From positions 1 through 64,000 of the forward strand of contig CALWQP010000007.1 in assembly GCA_944383695.1 (NCBI GenBank): a stretch of DNA of 64,000 bases, in the 5' to 3' direction. The translations under genes were made by a program, and so were the position numbers. The notes below the pieces were generated by a model that did no database searches, had not been told where the DNA came from, and saw only the letters and a program-made list of their open reading frames with translations. This DNA is from an uncultured Mediterraneibacter sp. GTDB lineage: Bacteria; Bacillota; Clostridia; Lachnospirales; Lachnospiraceae. Below, piece by piece: positions 52,622 to 60,776 of the stretch (position 1 is the first letter of the stretch; each line of letters begins with the position of its first letter).

Positions 52622-52938
52622 AAAATCAGTCGTAATAAATCCAAGCAGTTTTGCTATTTTTAGCTCTGTCCCATACATTTTTTTCAAAGGAACGCCAAAA
52701 AATTTTCAAAATCCACAGCGTTTATTTTGGTGCTGTACGCAGTCCAGAACAAATAATAAACCATGCGCTGCCGGAGAGAAAAGCGAATAGTCAAAGAAAT
52801 CGGAAGTTTACCTGCGTCCACTCTTTTGCAATAGTCTTCTACGGAAAATGTGTTGATCTTAAACTGTTCTTTGAGCAGAGTCGTCATAATACCCTTCATA
52901 AAGATTCTCACTTTCCTGTTAAAAAAAACAATTGCCAC
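52601..52938 (-). pseudogene. 3' remnant of a radical SAM (HemN/HemZ-like) gene
   Basis: Minus-strand reading gives VRIFMKGIMTTLLKEQFKI, then GKLPISLTIRFSLRQRMVYYL, to DFENFLAF. After a frame change near 52685 it continues KKMYGTELKIAKLLGFITTDF to a stop at 52601. That series resembles, from memory, the C-terminal part of coproporphyrinogen-oxidase-like radical SAM proteins of Clostridia. The radical SAM core is absent and the rest is frameshifted, so it is a relic. From 52970 to 53071 I see only AT-rich sequence. Confidence 0.5.
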
Positions 52939-53071
52939 TGTAAAATATCCAAACCATATTTTTATTTAGTTTATCATATCATTATAAATACTTCCACTGC
53001 TTATAATCCAAATCCGCCTTTTGCATAAATCATTTCCCAGAGGACGCGGCCCTCTCTGTAAACTTTTTCAG

Positions 53072-53099
53072 GAATATTTTACCACCCTGCACATATATT
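53072..53099 (+). promoter_or_regulatory. Sigma-E-like promoter for spoIIIA operon
   Basis: GAATATT (53072-53078), 13-nt spacer and CATATATT (53092-53099), close to the mother-cell sigma-E consensus, 20 nt before the spoIIIAA start. In Bacillus this operon is sigma-E controlled. Confidence 0.65.
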
Positions 53100-53118
53100 G
53101 TGTAAAGAGGTGGACAAG

Positions 53119-54057
53119 ATGGAAAGAAGGGATAGAAAAGCACAGATATTGAATATTCTGGCGAAAAATGTGCGCAGGATCATTGAGGAGGATATCCCGG
53201 ATATTTCCGGGCTTCAGGAAATCCGGCTCCGCACCGGGCAGCCTCTGCGGGTCCTGCGCGGAAACAGGGAAGCTGTCCTGCCTTCAGGAGGACAGCCGCA
53301 TATCGTTACGAAGGAAGAGTTGAGGGAGACAATGGAGTATATCAGCCATTACTCCCTCTATGCATATGAAAATGAATTGAGGCAGGGATTCCTGACCGTA
53401 GAAGGAGGGCACAGAGTGGGAGTGGCAGGGAAAGTGATCATGGAAAAAGAAAAGGTGAAAAATATCCAGTACATATCATCCGTCAATATCCGGGTATCTC
53501 ATGAGGTGCTGGGGTGCGCCGACAGGCTCCTTCCTTATATCACAAAGAACATGCAGGTGTGCCATACACTGATCATTTCACCGCCGTGCTGCGGGAAAAC
53601 AACGCTTATCCGGGATCTGATCAGGCAGATATCAGACGGCAACCAGTATGTGAAGGGGTGTTCTGTCGGAGTGGTGGATGAACGCTCCGAGCTTGGAGGA
53701 TGTTATCTCGGTATTGCGCAGAACCATATGGGTACGAGGACGGACATCCTCGACTGCTGTCCCAAAGCGGAAGGGATGATCATGTTGATCCGGTCCATGT
53801 CACCCCAGGTGATCGCAGTGGATGAGATCGGCACGAGTGAGGATATCCATGCGATCGAGTATGCCATGCAGTGCGGATGCAAACTGATCGCCAGTGTGCA
53901 TGGGCTGGATATGGATGAGGCAACGAAGAAACCAGTGCTCGGAGAGCTGATAAGAAGAAGGATGTTCGAACGGTATGTAGTCCTTGGAAATGGGCAACAG
54001 CCGGGAGAGATCAGGGGAGTCTATGACGAGCGGGGGAGTGTATTGTGCAGAGAGTGA
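53119..54057 (+). CDS. spoIIIAA: Stage III sporulation protein AA
   Basis: 312 residues from ATG 53119 (AAAGAGGTGG upstream). Secretion-type ATPase of the mother-cell feeding-tube complex. IRLRTGQPLRV near the N-terminus, Walker A SPPCCGKTTLIRDL (two cysteines in the loop), GVVDERSELGG, and the Walker B/Asp-box IAVDEIGTSEDI are present. Cytoplasmic; energises assembly or transport through SpoIIIAB-AH with SpoIIQ. Overlaps spoIIIAB by 13 bases. Confidence 0.95.
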   Translation: MERRDRKAQILNILAKNVRRIIEEDIPDISGLQEIRLRTGQPLRVLRGNREAVLPSGGQPHIVTKEELRETMEYISHYSLYAYENELRQGFLTVEGGHRVGVAGKVIMEKEKVKNIQYISSVNIRVSHEVLGCADRLLPYITKNMQVCHTLIISPPCCGKTTLIRDLIRQISDGNQYVKGCSVGVVDERSELGGCYLGIAQNHMGTRTDILDCCPKAEGMIMLIRSMSPQVIAVDEIGTSEDIHAIEYAMQCGCKLIASVHGLDMDEATKKPVLGELIRRRMFERYVVLGNGQQPGEIRGVYDERGSVLCRE

Positions 54058-54563
54058 TAGGAGGGATACTGATCCTGATAGCGACAGGCGGAGCAGGATA
54101 TGTGTATGGGAAAGAATTGAAACGATATTTGGGAAGAATGTTGTATTTCCGGTATGTGATGAGTCTGATCAAAGGCGAGATCGCATATACACATGCGCCG
54201 CTTCCGGAAATTTTTTCGGAAGTAGCGAGGAGGGTGAAAGCCCCATATGACCGATGGCTTATAAAAACGGCGGCGGAGATGGAAAAACGGGAGGAATATG
54301 GTTTTGCCCGGATGTGGAACCGTTGTGTGGATAAATATCTAGGGGAACTGAATTTGAAATATGAACATTCTATTCTGGTAAAAGAGCCGGGGACATTTCT
54401 TGGGAGTTTGGAGAAGGACACGCTGGATCATGCCATGCAGATGTATTTAAACCGGTTGGATCTTGAAATCGAGAAACTGCGGGAAGGGCTTTCCGCAAAG
54501 ACGAGGATCAGCGGATGTCTGGGTGTGATGAGCGGTATTTTTCTCATTGTGATCCTGCTTTGA
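54045..54563 (+). CDS. spoIIIAB: Stage III sporulation protein AB
   Basis: 172 residues, GTG start behind CGGGGGAG. N- and C-terminal hydrophobic helices (IGGILILIATGGAGYVYG and GCLGVMSGIFLIVILL) enclose a helical domain similar to type II secretion GspF. LPEIFSEVARRVKAPYDRWL and LGSLEKDTLDHAMQMYLNRLDLEIEKLRE are family stretches. Confidence 0.92.
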   Translation: MQRVIGGILILIATGGAGYVYGKELKRYLGRMLYFRYVMSLIKGEIAYTHAPLPEIFSEVARRVKAPYDRWLIKTAAEMEKREEYGFARMWNRCVDKYLGELNLKYEHSILVKEPGTFLGSLEKDTLDHAMQMYLNRLDLEIEKLREGLSAKTRISGCLGVMSGIFLIVILL

Positions 54564-54576
54564 ACATGGAGGAAGC

Positions 54577-54771
54577 ATGAATATAAGTCTTATTTTTAAG
54601 ATCGCGGCGGTTGGGATACTTGTATCCATATTAAGTCAGGTGCTGAAACACAGCGGCAGGGAAGAACAGGCATTTCTGGCAAGCCTTGCAGGATTGATCC
54701 TGGTACTGTCATGGATACTGCCTTATATTTACGATCTCTTCCTGTCCATCCGGCAGCTCTTTGCACTGTGA
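54577..54771 (+). CDS. spoIIIAC: Stage III sporulation protein AC
   Basis: 64 residues with two transmembrane helices (FKIAAVGILVSILSQVL and FLASLAGLILVLSWILPYI), the usual size for SpoIIIAC. Pore-associated membrane subunit; it and SpoIIIAD are similar to each other. Site GGAGG lies seven bases before the ATG. Confidence 0.92.
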   Translation: MNISLIFKIAAVGILVSILSQVLKHSGREEQAFLASLAGLILVLSWILPYIYDLFLSIRQLFAL

Positions 54772-54783
54772 GGAGGTGGCAGT

Positions 54784-55170
54784 ATGAGCATGGTGCAGAT
54801 CGGCATCATCGGCGTGATCGGAGCGGTCCTCGCGATCCAGCTAAAAGGCGGAAAAGCAGAATATGGAATCTATGTAAGCGTGGCAGTGAGCATTATCCTG
54901 TTTTCCTTTATCGTGGACAGGCTGGGAATTTTTATCAGTACAGTGGGGCAGATTGCTTCTTATATTGATATGGATGCAGGGTATCTGGCCACCATGATGA
55001 AGATGATCGGGATTACTTATATCGCAGAATTTTCGTCCGGCATCTGTAAGGATGCAGGGTATCAGACTATAGCAGGGCAGATCGAGATATTTGCCAAGCT
55101 GACCATACTGGCACTTGGAATGCCGGTGCTGCTGGCTCTTCTGGAGACGATCAGGGAGTTCCTGTCATGA
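54784..55170 (+). CDS. spoIIIAD: Stage III sporulation protein AD
   Basis: 128 residues, about four helices: QIGIIGVIGAVLAIQLKG, VAVSIILFSFIVDRLG and a longer region ending in LGMPVLLALLETIREFLS. MMKMIGITYIAEFSSGICKDAGYQTIAGQIEIFAKL is the family core. GAGGAGGTGG precedes the ATG; it overlaps spoIIIAE by four bases. Confidence 0.92.
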   Translation: MSMVQIGIIGVIGAVLAIQLKGGKAEYGIYVSVAVSIILFSFIVDRLGIFISTVGQIASYIDMDAGYLATMMKMIGITYIAEFSSGICKDAGYQTIAGQIEIFAKLTILALGMPVLLALLETIREFLS

Positions 55171-56339
55171 GCGGCAGAAAGAGACAGTTCCTGTTTACGA
55201 TTTTTCTCGTTCTCCTTATTTTCGGGATAGGGACGAAGATCGTGAGCGCAGAGGAACAAGAAGGAGAAGAAAGGGATCAGGTTCAGGAAAAGATCGAGGA
55301 GGCGATCCTGTCCGAGTTCGACTTTGATGAGATTGAAAAAAGCCTTAAAGAGATGTTTCCGGAAGAAAAAATTGAATTCGGGGATGTCGTATCCTCGCTT
55401 ATGTCGGGAGATCCTCAGGAAACAGGGAGGGTTTTCATTGACTTTCTTTCGGATATGATCTCCTATGAGTTCAGATATAACTGGCATAATTTAGTTTACA
55501 TCCTGCTCATCTCACTTGCGGCGGCGGTGTTCAGTAATTTTTCGGGGGCGTTTCGGAACAGGCAGATATCAGATATCAGTTTTTATGTACTGTATATGCT
55601 ATTGATCACTCTGTGCCTGACTTCCTTCCAGACTGCCGCGCAGGGCTTAGAAGGAAGACTTGATTCTGTGGTTGAGTTTATGAGGGTGCTGTGCCCTGCC
55701 TATTTTCTTGCAGTGGCCTTTGCATCCGGCAGCGTGACATCCATGTTTTTTTATAATGTAATCCTTTTTTTGATCTATGTGGTAGAGCTGGTGATCATCC
55801 GGTTTCTGCTCCCGGTCATTCACATTTACATTATGGTCCGGGTGCTGGGCAATCTGACGGACGAGGATTTCCTGTCTGAATTTGCAGGACTGATCCACAA
55901 AGTGGTGACCTGGGTACTGAGGACGTTGCTTGCCTGTGTCGTTGGCGTGAATGTCGTCCAGGGACTCCTTGGCCCTGCAATAGATACGCTGAAACGCAGC
56001 GCCCTGACCAGGACGGCAGAAGCACTGCCCTGGGTAGGAAATGCGATAGGAGGCGCAGCGGAGATATTTTTCGGAACGGCAGTGCTGATAAAAAACGGTA
56101 TCGGAATGGCAGGCGCAGTTATCGCGGTACTGATCTGTCTCGGCCCGGTCATCCAGATGGCGTTGATGGCGCTGATGTATAAGCTGGCGGCGGCTCTTGT
56201 ACAGCCGGTGTCTGATAAACGGATCACAGCATGCATCAGCGGCGTCAGTGAAGGGTACGAGCTTATGGTCAGGGTCATTTTCACTGTGGGACTTTTATTT
56301 TTGCTTACGATCGGGGTCGTTGCCGCGTCTACATCCTGA
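55167..56339 (+). CDS. spoIIIAE: Stage III sporulation protein AE
   Basis: 390 residues. N-terminal signal-like helix, an acidic extracytoplasmic segment, then about seven membrane helices. SLMSGDPQETGRVFIDFLSDMISYEFR and SALTRTAEALPWVGNAIGGAAEIFFGTAVLIKNGIG are typical of SpoIIIAE, a permease-like member of the forespore channel. Confidence 0.93.
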   Translation: MSGRKRQFLFTIFLVLLIFGIGTKIVSAEEQEGEERDQVQEKIEEAILSEFDFDEIEKSLKEMFPEEKIEFGDVVSSLMSGDPQETGRVFIDFLSDMISYEFRYNWHNLVYILLISLAAAVFSNFSGAFRNRQISDISFYVLYMLLITLCLTSFQTAAQGLEGRLDSVVEFMRVLCPAYFLAVAFASGSVTSMFFYNVILFLIYVVELVIIRFLLPVIHIYIMVRVLGNLTDEDFLSEFAGLIHKVVTWVLRTLLACVVGVNVVQGLLGPAIDTLKRSALTRTAEALPWVGNAIGGAAEIFFGTAVLIKNGIGMAGAVIAVLICLGPVIQMALMALMYKLAAALVQPVSDKRITACISGVSEGYELMVRVIFTVGLLFLLTIGVVAASTS

Positions 56340-56391
56340 ACACAGGACATCCAAGGGGATTCCGGGTGTCTGATTTATGAGGAGGGAAGAC

Positions 56392-56787
56392 ATGCTGGAA
56401 GGAATTTATGGCTGGATACAGGATATCTCTGTTTACCTGATCGTTATGGCGGCGGTAATGCACGCTATACCGGGAAAAGATTATGGAAAATATATCCGGT
56501 TTTTTTCAGGACTGGTGCTCATACTGCTTCTCTCGACCCCTCTTCTGAAGCTGGCGGGGATGGAAGATACGTTCCGTACGATTTACAGAGACAGGGAGTA
56601 TGAGATGGAGCGGCAGGAGATCGAGCGGGCAGAAGAAATTTATGAACAGGCAGATGTTTTCGGATTTGTCAGTGAGGATACGGCGGAGCAGGGGACATCG
56701 GGCTCGGGAGGAAGTGAAGCGCCGAGAGAAGATGGGGTGCAGGAAGAAGGAATGATCAGAGTGGAGGATATAGAAATTGGGGAATGA
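56392..56787 (+). CDS. spoIIIAF: Stage III sporulation protein AF
   Basis: 131 residues from ATG 56392; the GAGGAGGG inside the ORF at 56379-56386 is its ribosome site, so the ATG at 56377 is not the start. Two N-terminal helices (ISVYLIVMAAVMHAIP and YIRFFSGLVLILLLSTPLLKLAG) followed by an acidic periplasmic tail. Overlaps spoIIIAG by 11 bases. Confidence 0.88.
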   Translation: MLEGIYGWIQDISVYLIVMAAVMHAIPGKDYGKYIRFFSGLVLILLLSTPLLKLAGMEDTFRTIYRDREYEMERQEIERAEEIYEQADVFGFVSEDTAEQGTSGSGGSEAPREDGVQEEGMIRVEDIEIGE

Positions 56788-57376
56788 GAAATGGAAAAAT
56801 TGGATCGCGGGCTTGCGCACCGGCGAGAAGCTGCCGAAAAAGAACCAGCTTCTGCTCGTTCTGCTGGCGGGCATCCTCCTTATTGTTATCGTCTTCCCTG
56901 TTTCGGACCCATCCGGAAGTGCAGACCGGCAGTCAGAGGATATCCAGGAAACAACGACAGCCGGCAGCCGGGATAATGGGGATTATGAGAAGTATCTGGA
57001 AGAGAAGACTGCACGTGTACTGGAGGATGTAGAGGGAGTGGGTGAGGTCACTGTGATGATCACTTTAAAGTCAGACGGTCAGAAAATCATTGAAAAAGAC
57101 CAGTCCAGTTCCAGCCAGGCTACCGAGGAAGAGGACAGCAGCGGAGGTACAAGAAGCGTGGAAGATCAGTCCTCGGACAAGACGAGCATTTATGAGCAGG
57201 CTGCGGACGGCTCGTCCGTTCCCTATGTAAGCAAGGAGCTTGCCCCGGAAGTGGAGGGCGTGGTGGTGATTGCGGACGGTGGGGACAATGCGGTCGTGGC
57301 TCAGAACATTACAGAGGCGGTTCAGGCATTATTCGGCGTGGAGGCGCATAAGATTAAAATAATGAAACGGGCTTAA
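56777..57376 (+). CDS. spoIIIAG: Stage III sporulation protein AG
   Basis: 199 residues, TTG start behind GGAGG. One membrane helix (LLLVLLAGILLIVIVFPV, about residues 25-42), then an acidic/Ser-rich stretch and a ring-building domain: VGEVTVMITLKSDGQKIIEKD, then PYVSKELAPEVEGVVVIADGGDNAVVAQNITEAVQALFGVEAHKIKIM. In Bacillus SpoIIIAG forms a large ring in the intermembrane space. Confidence 0.92.
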   Translation: MGNEKWKNWIAGLRTGEKLPKKNQLLLVLLAGILLIVIVFPVSDPSGSADRQSEDIQETTTAGSRDNGDYEKYLEEKTARVLEDVEGVGEVTVMITLKSDGQKIIEKDQSSSSQATEEEDSSGGTRSVEDQSSDKTSIYEQAADGSSVPYVSKELAPEVEGVVVIADGGDNAVVAQNITEAVQALFGVEAHKIKIMKRA

Positions 57377-57399
57377 TACATAGAAGGAGGATCATAAGA

Positions 57400-58011
57400 G
57401 TGAAACGATTGTTTAAGAAAAACCAGATCATCATTGCCACACTTGCGGTCATGATCGCGGTCGCCGGATATCTAAACTATTCCGGCAGACTGTTCGGAGA
57501 GTCGGCGGACGGCACGGCGGAGGCGAATGCGGATCTGGCGAATCAGGAGCTTCTGGACATTTCTCAGGAGGACATCGAGACAGGGACAGAGGACATTGAG
57601 AGCAATGACTCTGAGGTGGAGGGAACACCCGGAGAAGCGGTGCTCACGAGCGGGAGCGCTGAAACGACGGTGGCTCAGGCAAAAGTCACAAGAGAGCAGG
57701 TCCGCGCCCAGAACAAGGAAACCCTGCAGGGCATCATCGACAATACGAATTTGAGCGATGCGGAAAAGCAGTCTGCTGTGGATCAGATGGTACAGATGAC
57801 ACAGATCGCGGAGCAGGAGGCGGCGATTGAGACCCTCATGGCGTCAAAAGGATTCTCCGAGGCAGTCGTGAGCCTTGACGCAGACTCTGCGGACGTGGTC
57901 GTTAAAGCAGATGAGCTGACAGATGCGAACCGGGCGCAGATTGAGGATATCGTGACGAGGAAAACAGAGATCGCGCCGGAAAATATCGTGATCACTCCGA
58001 TCCATGAGTAA
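57400..58011 (+). CDS. spoIIIAH: Stage III sporulation protein AH
   Basis: 203 residues, GTG start with GAAGGAGG upstream. One N-terminal helix (IIIATLAVMIAVAGYLNY) and a YscJ/FliF-like C-terminal domain (LSDAEKQSAVDQMVQMTQIAEQEAAIETLMASKGFSEAVVSLDADSADVVV). In Bacillus it binds SpoIIQ across the intermembrane space. The middle is unusually rich in Glu, Thr and Ser. Ends the operon; no spoIIQ in this window. Confidence 0.92.
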   Translation: MKRLFKKNQIIIATLAVMIAVAGYLNYSGRLFGESADGTAEANADLANQELLDISQEDIETGTEDIESNDSEVEGTPGEAVLTSGSAETTVAQAKVTREQVRAQNKETLQGIIDNTNLSDAEKQSAVDQMVQMTQIAEQEAAIETLMASKGFSEAVVSLDADSADVVVKADELTDANRAQIEDIVTRKTEIAPENIVITPIHE

Positions 58012-58032
58012 GAAACGGCAGGGAATTTTATA

Positions 58033-58085
58033 TTGCATACAGTATAAAAAGCAGTTATAATAGCGTCGGTATACACCGGCGCTAT
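58033..58085 (+). promoter_or_regulatory. prfC promoter with palindrome at start site
   Basis: TTGCAT (58033-58038), 17-nt spacer, TATAAT (58056-58061). ATAGCGTCGGT (58060-58070) and ACCGGCGCTAT (58075-58085) form an inverted repeat, with one G-U, spanning the start region. It could be an operator or a leader hairpin; it may also help end the spoIIIA transcript. Confidence 0.65.
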
Positions 58086-58159
58086 CACTGTTTATGATCA
58101 GGATAGAATATCGGTCAGAGAATGAAGCGGCATAAGAAAGGAAAAGGTTGAGATAGATC

Positions 58160-59749
58160 ATGTCAGATATCAGAAGTGAAATAAAAAAAAGAAGAACATT
58201 TGCCATCATTTCCCATCCTGATGCCGGAAAGACGACTTTGACGGAGAAGTTCCTTCTCTATGGCGGGGTCATCAACACGGCGGGGTCCGTAAAAGGAAAG
58301 GCAACGGCAAAGCACGCCGTCTCGGATTGGATGGAGATCGAGAAGGAGAGGGGAATCTCAGTAACTTCCTCTGTACTCCAATTTAATTACGGCGGCTATT
58401 GTATCAACATCCTGGATACGCCCGGACATCAGGATTTCTCGGAAGATACTTACCGTACGCTGATGGCGGCGGATTCCGCGGTCATGGTCATTGATGCTTC
58501 CAAGGGTGTGGAGGCTCAGACAAGGAAGCTGTTCAAGGTCTGCGCTATGCGGCATATCCCGATCTTTACTTTTATCAATAAGATGGACCGGGATGCAAAA
58601 GACACCTTTGATCTTTTGGATGATATTGAAAAGGAGCTTGGGATCCCGACCTGCCCGGTGAACTGGCCTATTGGATCGGGAAAGGCGTTCAAGGGCGTCT
58701 ATGACCGCCGGAAAAAAGAAGTGGAGCTGTTCTCTGACACGAGAAAAGGAACTTCCGTCGGTGAAGTGAAAAAAGTAGATATCAATAATCCTGAGGTGGA
58801 CTGGCTCATCGGCGACGAGGCAAAGGTGACGTTGAATGAAGAGATCGAGCTGCTGGACGGAGCGTCCGCTGAGTTTGACCAGGAGCTTGTCGATAAAGGG
58901 GAGCTCTCACCGGTATTTTTCGGCTCGGCGCTGACGAATTTCGGTGTGGAGACCTTTCTTCAGCATTTCCTGGCGATGACCACATCGCCGCTGCCCAGGA
59001 TGTCTGACCACGGTGCGGTCGATCCGATGACAGAACCGGATTTCTCTGCCTTTGTATTTAAGATCCAGGCGAACATGAACAAGGCGCACAGGGACAGGAT
59101 CGCGTTTATGCGTATCTGTTCCGGAGAGTTTGACGCAGGAATGACCGTGTATCATGTCCAGGGAGGGAAGGATGTGCGTCTCTCACAGCCCCAGCAGATG
59201 ATGGCGAGTGAGAGAAAGATCATTGACAAAGCTTATGGCGGAGATATCATCGGCGTGTTTGATCCGGGCATCTTTTCCATTGGCGATACCCTGACCACAT
59301 CAAAAGAGAAGTTCGCATATGAAGGAATCCCGACATTCGCGCCGGAGCATTTTGCGAGAGTGCGTCAGGTAGATACGATGAAGAGAAAACAGTTCGTCAA
59401 GGGCATCAATCAGATCGCACAGGAGGGCGCGATCCAGATCTTCCAGGAATACAATACCGGGATGGAAGAGATTATTGTGGGCGTGGTCGGCGTACTCCAG
59501 TTCGACGTGCTGAAATACCGCCTGAAAAACGAGTACAATGTAGAGATTATTCTTGAAAATCTGCCGTATGAGCATATCCGCTGGATCGAGAACGAGGAAA
59601 TTGACCTGGATCGTATCAGCGGAACTTCGGACATGAAGAAGATCAAGGATTTAAAAGACCGTCCGCTGCTCCTGTTTATCCACGAGTGGAGTATCCGTAT
59701 GACAATGGAACGCAACGAAGGACTGAAGCTTTCAGAGTTTGGACGCTAA
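58160..59749 (+). CDS. prfC: Peptide chain release factor 3
   Basis: 529-residue translational GTPase that recycles RF1/RF2 after termination. G1 ISHPDAGKTTLTEK, G2/switch region GISVTSSVLQF, G3 LDTPGHQDFSEDTYR, G4 INKMDRDAKD. Domain II/III follow, with NLPYEHIRWI and LLLFIHEWSIRMTMERNEGLKLSEFGR at the end. Distinguished from EF-G by its lack of domains IV-V. Own promoter. Confidence 0.95.
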   Translation: MSDIRSEIKKRRTFAIISHPDAGKTTLTEKFLLYGGVINTAGSVKGKATAKHAVSDWMEIEKERGISVTSSVLQFNYGGYCINILDTPGHQDFSEDTYRTLMAADSAVMVIDASKGVEAQTRKLFKVCAMRHIPIFTFINKMDRDAKDTFDLLDDIEKELGIPTCPVNWPIGSGKAFKGVYDRRKKEVELFSDTRKGTSVGEVKKVDINNPEVDWLIGDEAKVTLNEEIELLDGASAEFDQELVDKGELSPVFFGSALTNFGVETFLQHFLAMTTSPLPRMSDHGAVDPMTEPDFSAFVFKIQANMNKAHRDRIAFMRICSGEFDAGMTVYHVQGGKDVRLSQPQQMMASERKIIDKAYGGDIIGVFDPGIFSIGDTLTTSKEKFAYEGIPTFAPEHFARVRQVDTMKRKQFVKGINQIAQEGAIQIFQEYNTGMEEIIVGVVGVLQFDVLKYRLKNEYNVEIILENLPYEHIRWIENEEIDLDRISGTSDMKKIKDLKDRPLLLFIHEWSIRMTMERNEGLKLSEFGR

Positions 59750-59804
59750 AAGCCGACCGGATCATGGGTGGGCATGGCGGGCCTTTATGTCTGAACTTTT
59801 TCCT

Positions 59805-59832
59805 TTGCAAACAGAGGGATATTTGTTATAAT
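59805..59832 (+). promoter_or_regulatory. Promoter for asp23 gene
   Basis: TTGCAA (59805-59810), 16-nt spacer, TATAAT (59827-59832), about 35 nt before the gene. Confidence 0.65.
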
Positions 59833-59868
59833 AGGGAAAGAGATTAGACAAAATGGGAGGTTTTGAAT

Positions 59869-60252
59869 ATGGCAAAGGACGAAAGACACACATATACGAT
59901 ACAGAACGACGCCAGTCTTGGTGAAGTGAAGATCGCAGATGAAGTCGTAGCGATCATTGCGGCGCTGGCAGCGACGGAAGTCGAAGGCGTTGCTTCCATG
60001 TCTGGAAATATCACAAACGAAGTGATCGGACGGCTGGGCATAAAGAACCTGTCCAAAGGTGTGAAAGTGGACGTCCTTGAGGGCGTTGTCACCGTATCTC
60101 TTGCACTGAACCTGAAATATAACTATAATATCATGGATGTTACCGGCAAGGTACAGGAAAAGGTGAAAAATGCTGTGGAGAACATGACTGGGCTTGAGGT
60201 GGCTGACGTCAATATCAAGGTGGCAGGCGTTGAGATGGAGAACCAGGACTGA
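59869..60252 (+). CDS. Asp23/Gls24 family protein
   Basis: 127 residues from ATG 59869 (GGGAGG eight bases upstream). Asp23 domain: LGEVKIADEVVAIIAALAATEVEGVASMSG, GVKVDVLEGVVTVSLALNLKYNYNIMDVTGKVQEKVKNAVENMTGLEVADVNIKVAGV. Envelope-stress-related in Gram-positives, here like YloU next to the nusB region. No membrane helix; probably attached through a partner. Short run ahead of nusB, separated by a terminator. Confidence 0.93.
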   Translation: MAKDERHTYTIQNDASLGEVKIADEVVAIIAALAATEVEGVASMSGNITNEVIGRLGIKNLSKGVKVDVLEGVVTVSLALNLKYNYNIMDVTGKVQEKVKNAVENMTGLEVADVNIKVAGVEMENQD

Positions 60253-60288
60253 GAGATCCTGTATGCCAGACTGCCTTTGCACCATAAG

Positions 60289-60311
60289 GGATGTCGTAAG
60301 ACATCCTTTTT
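60289..60311 (+). terminator. Terminator between asp23 and nusB
   Basis: GGATGTC-GTAA-GACATCC followed by five T, the second arm starting at 60300. Confidence 0.85.
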
Positions 60312-60366
60312 CTATAAGCATCAGATATTATTTCCGCGATATCGTGATATAAAGAAAGGAATCTAT

Positions 60367-60774
60367 ATGATAAGGACAGAACTGAGGGAGCACATTTTCA
60401 AAATGCTGTTCCAGATTGAGTTTAACGATCCGGCGGACATGCCGGACCATCTGAAATATTATTTTGAAACGCTGGACGATGCGGCAGACAGGGATAAAAA
60501 ATATATCCGGGAAAAATATGAGGCTGTCTTCAGGCATGTGCCGGAAATCGATGAGCTCCTGAATGAAAATGCAAAGGGATGGAAGACTGCCCGGATGAAC
60601 AAGGTCGACCTGACGATTTTAAGGCTGGCAGTTTACGAAATGAAATGGGACGAGGATATCCCGAATGGCGTTGCTATCAATGAAGCGGTGGAGCTGGCGA
60701 AGCGCTTTGGCGGTGAGAGCAGTTCATCGTTTGTAAATGGGATTCTCGGAAAGCTTTCAAAACAGGAGTCCTGA
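60367..60774 (+). CDS. nusB: Transcription antitermination factor NusB
   Basis: 135 residues from ATG 60367 (AAGAAAGGA upstream); the frame is open further upstream but through the terminator. All-helical NusB: LREHIFKMLFQIEF near the N-terminus, LTILRLAVYEMKWDEDIPNGVAINEAVELAKRFGGESSSSFVNGILGKL at the C-terminus. Binds boxA with NusE during rRNA synthesis. Two bases before xseA. Confidence 0.93.
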   Translation: MIRTELREHIFKMLFQIEFNDPADMPDHLKYYFETLDDAADRDKKYIREKYEAVFRHVPEIDELLNENAKGWKTARMNKVDLTILRLAVYEMKWDEDIPNGVAINEAVELAKRFGGESSSSFVNGILGKLSKQES

Positions 60775-60776
60775 GA

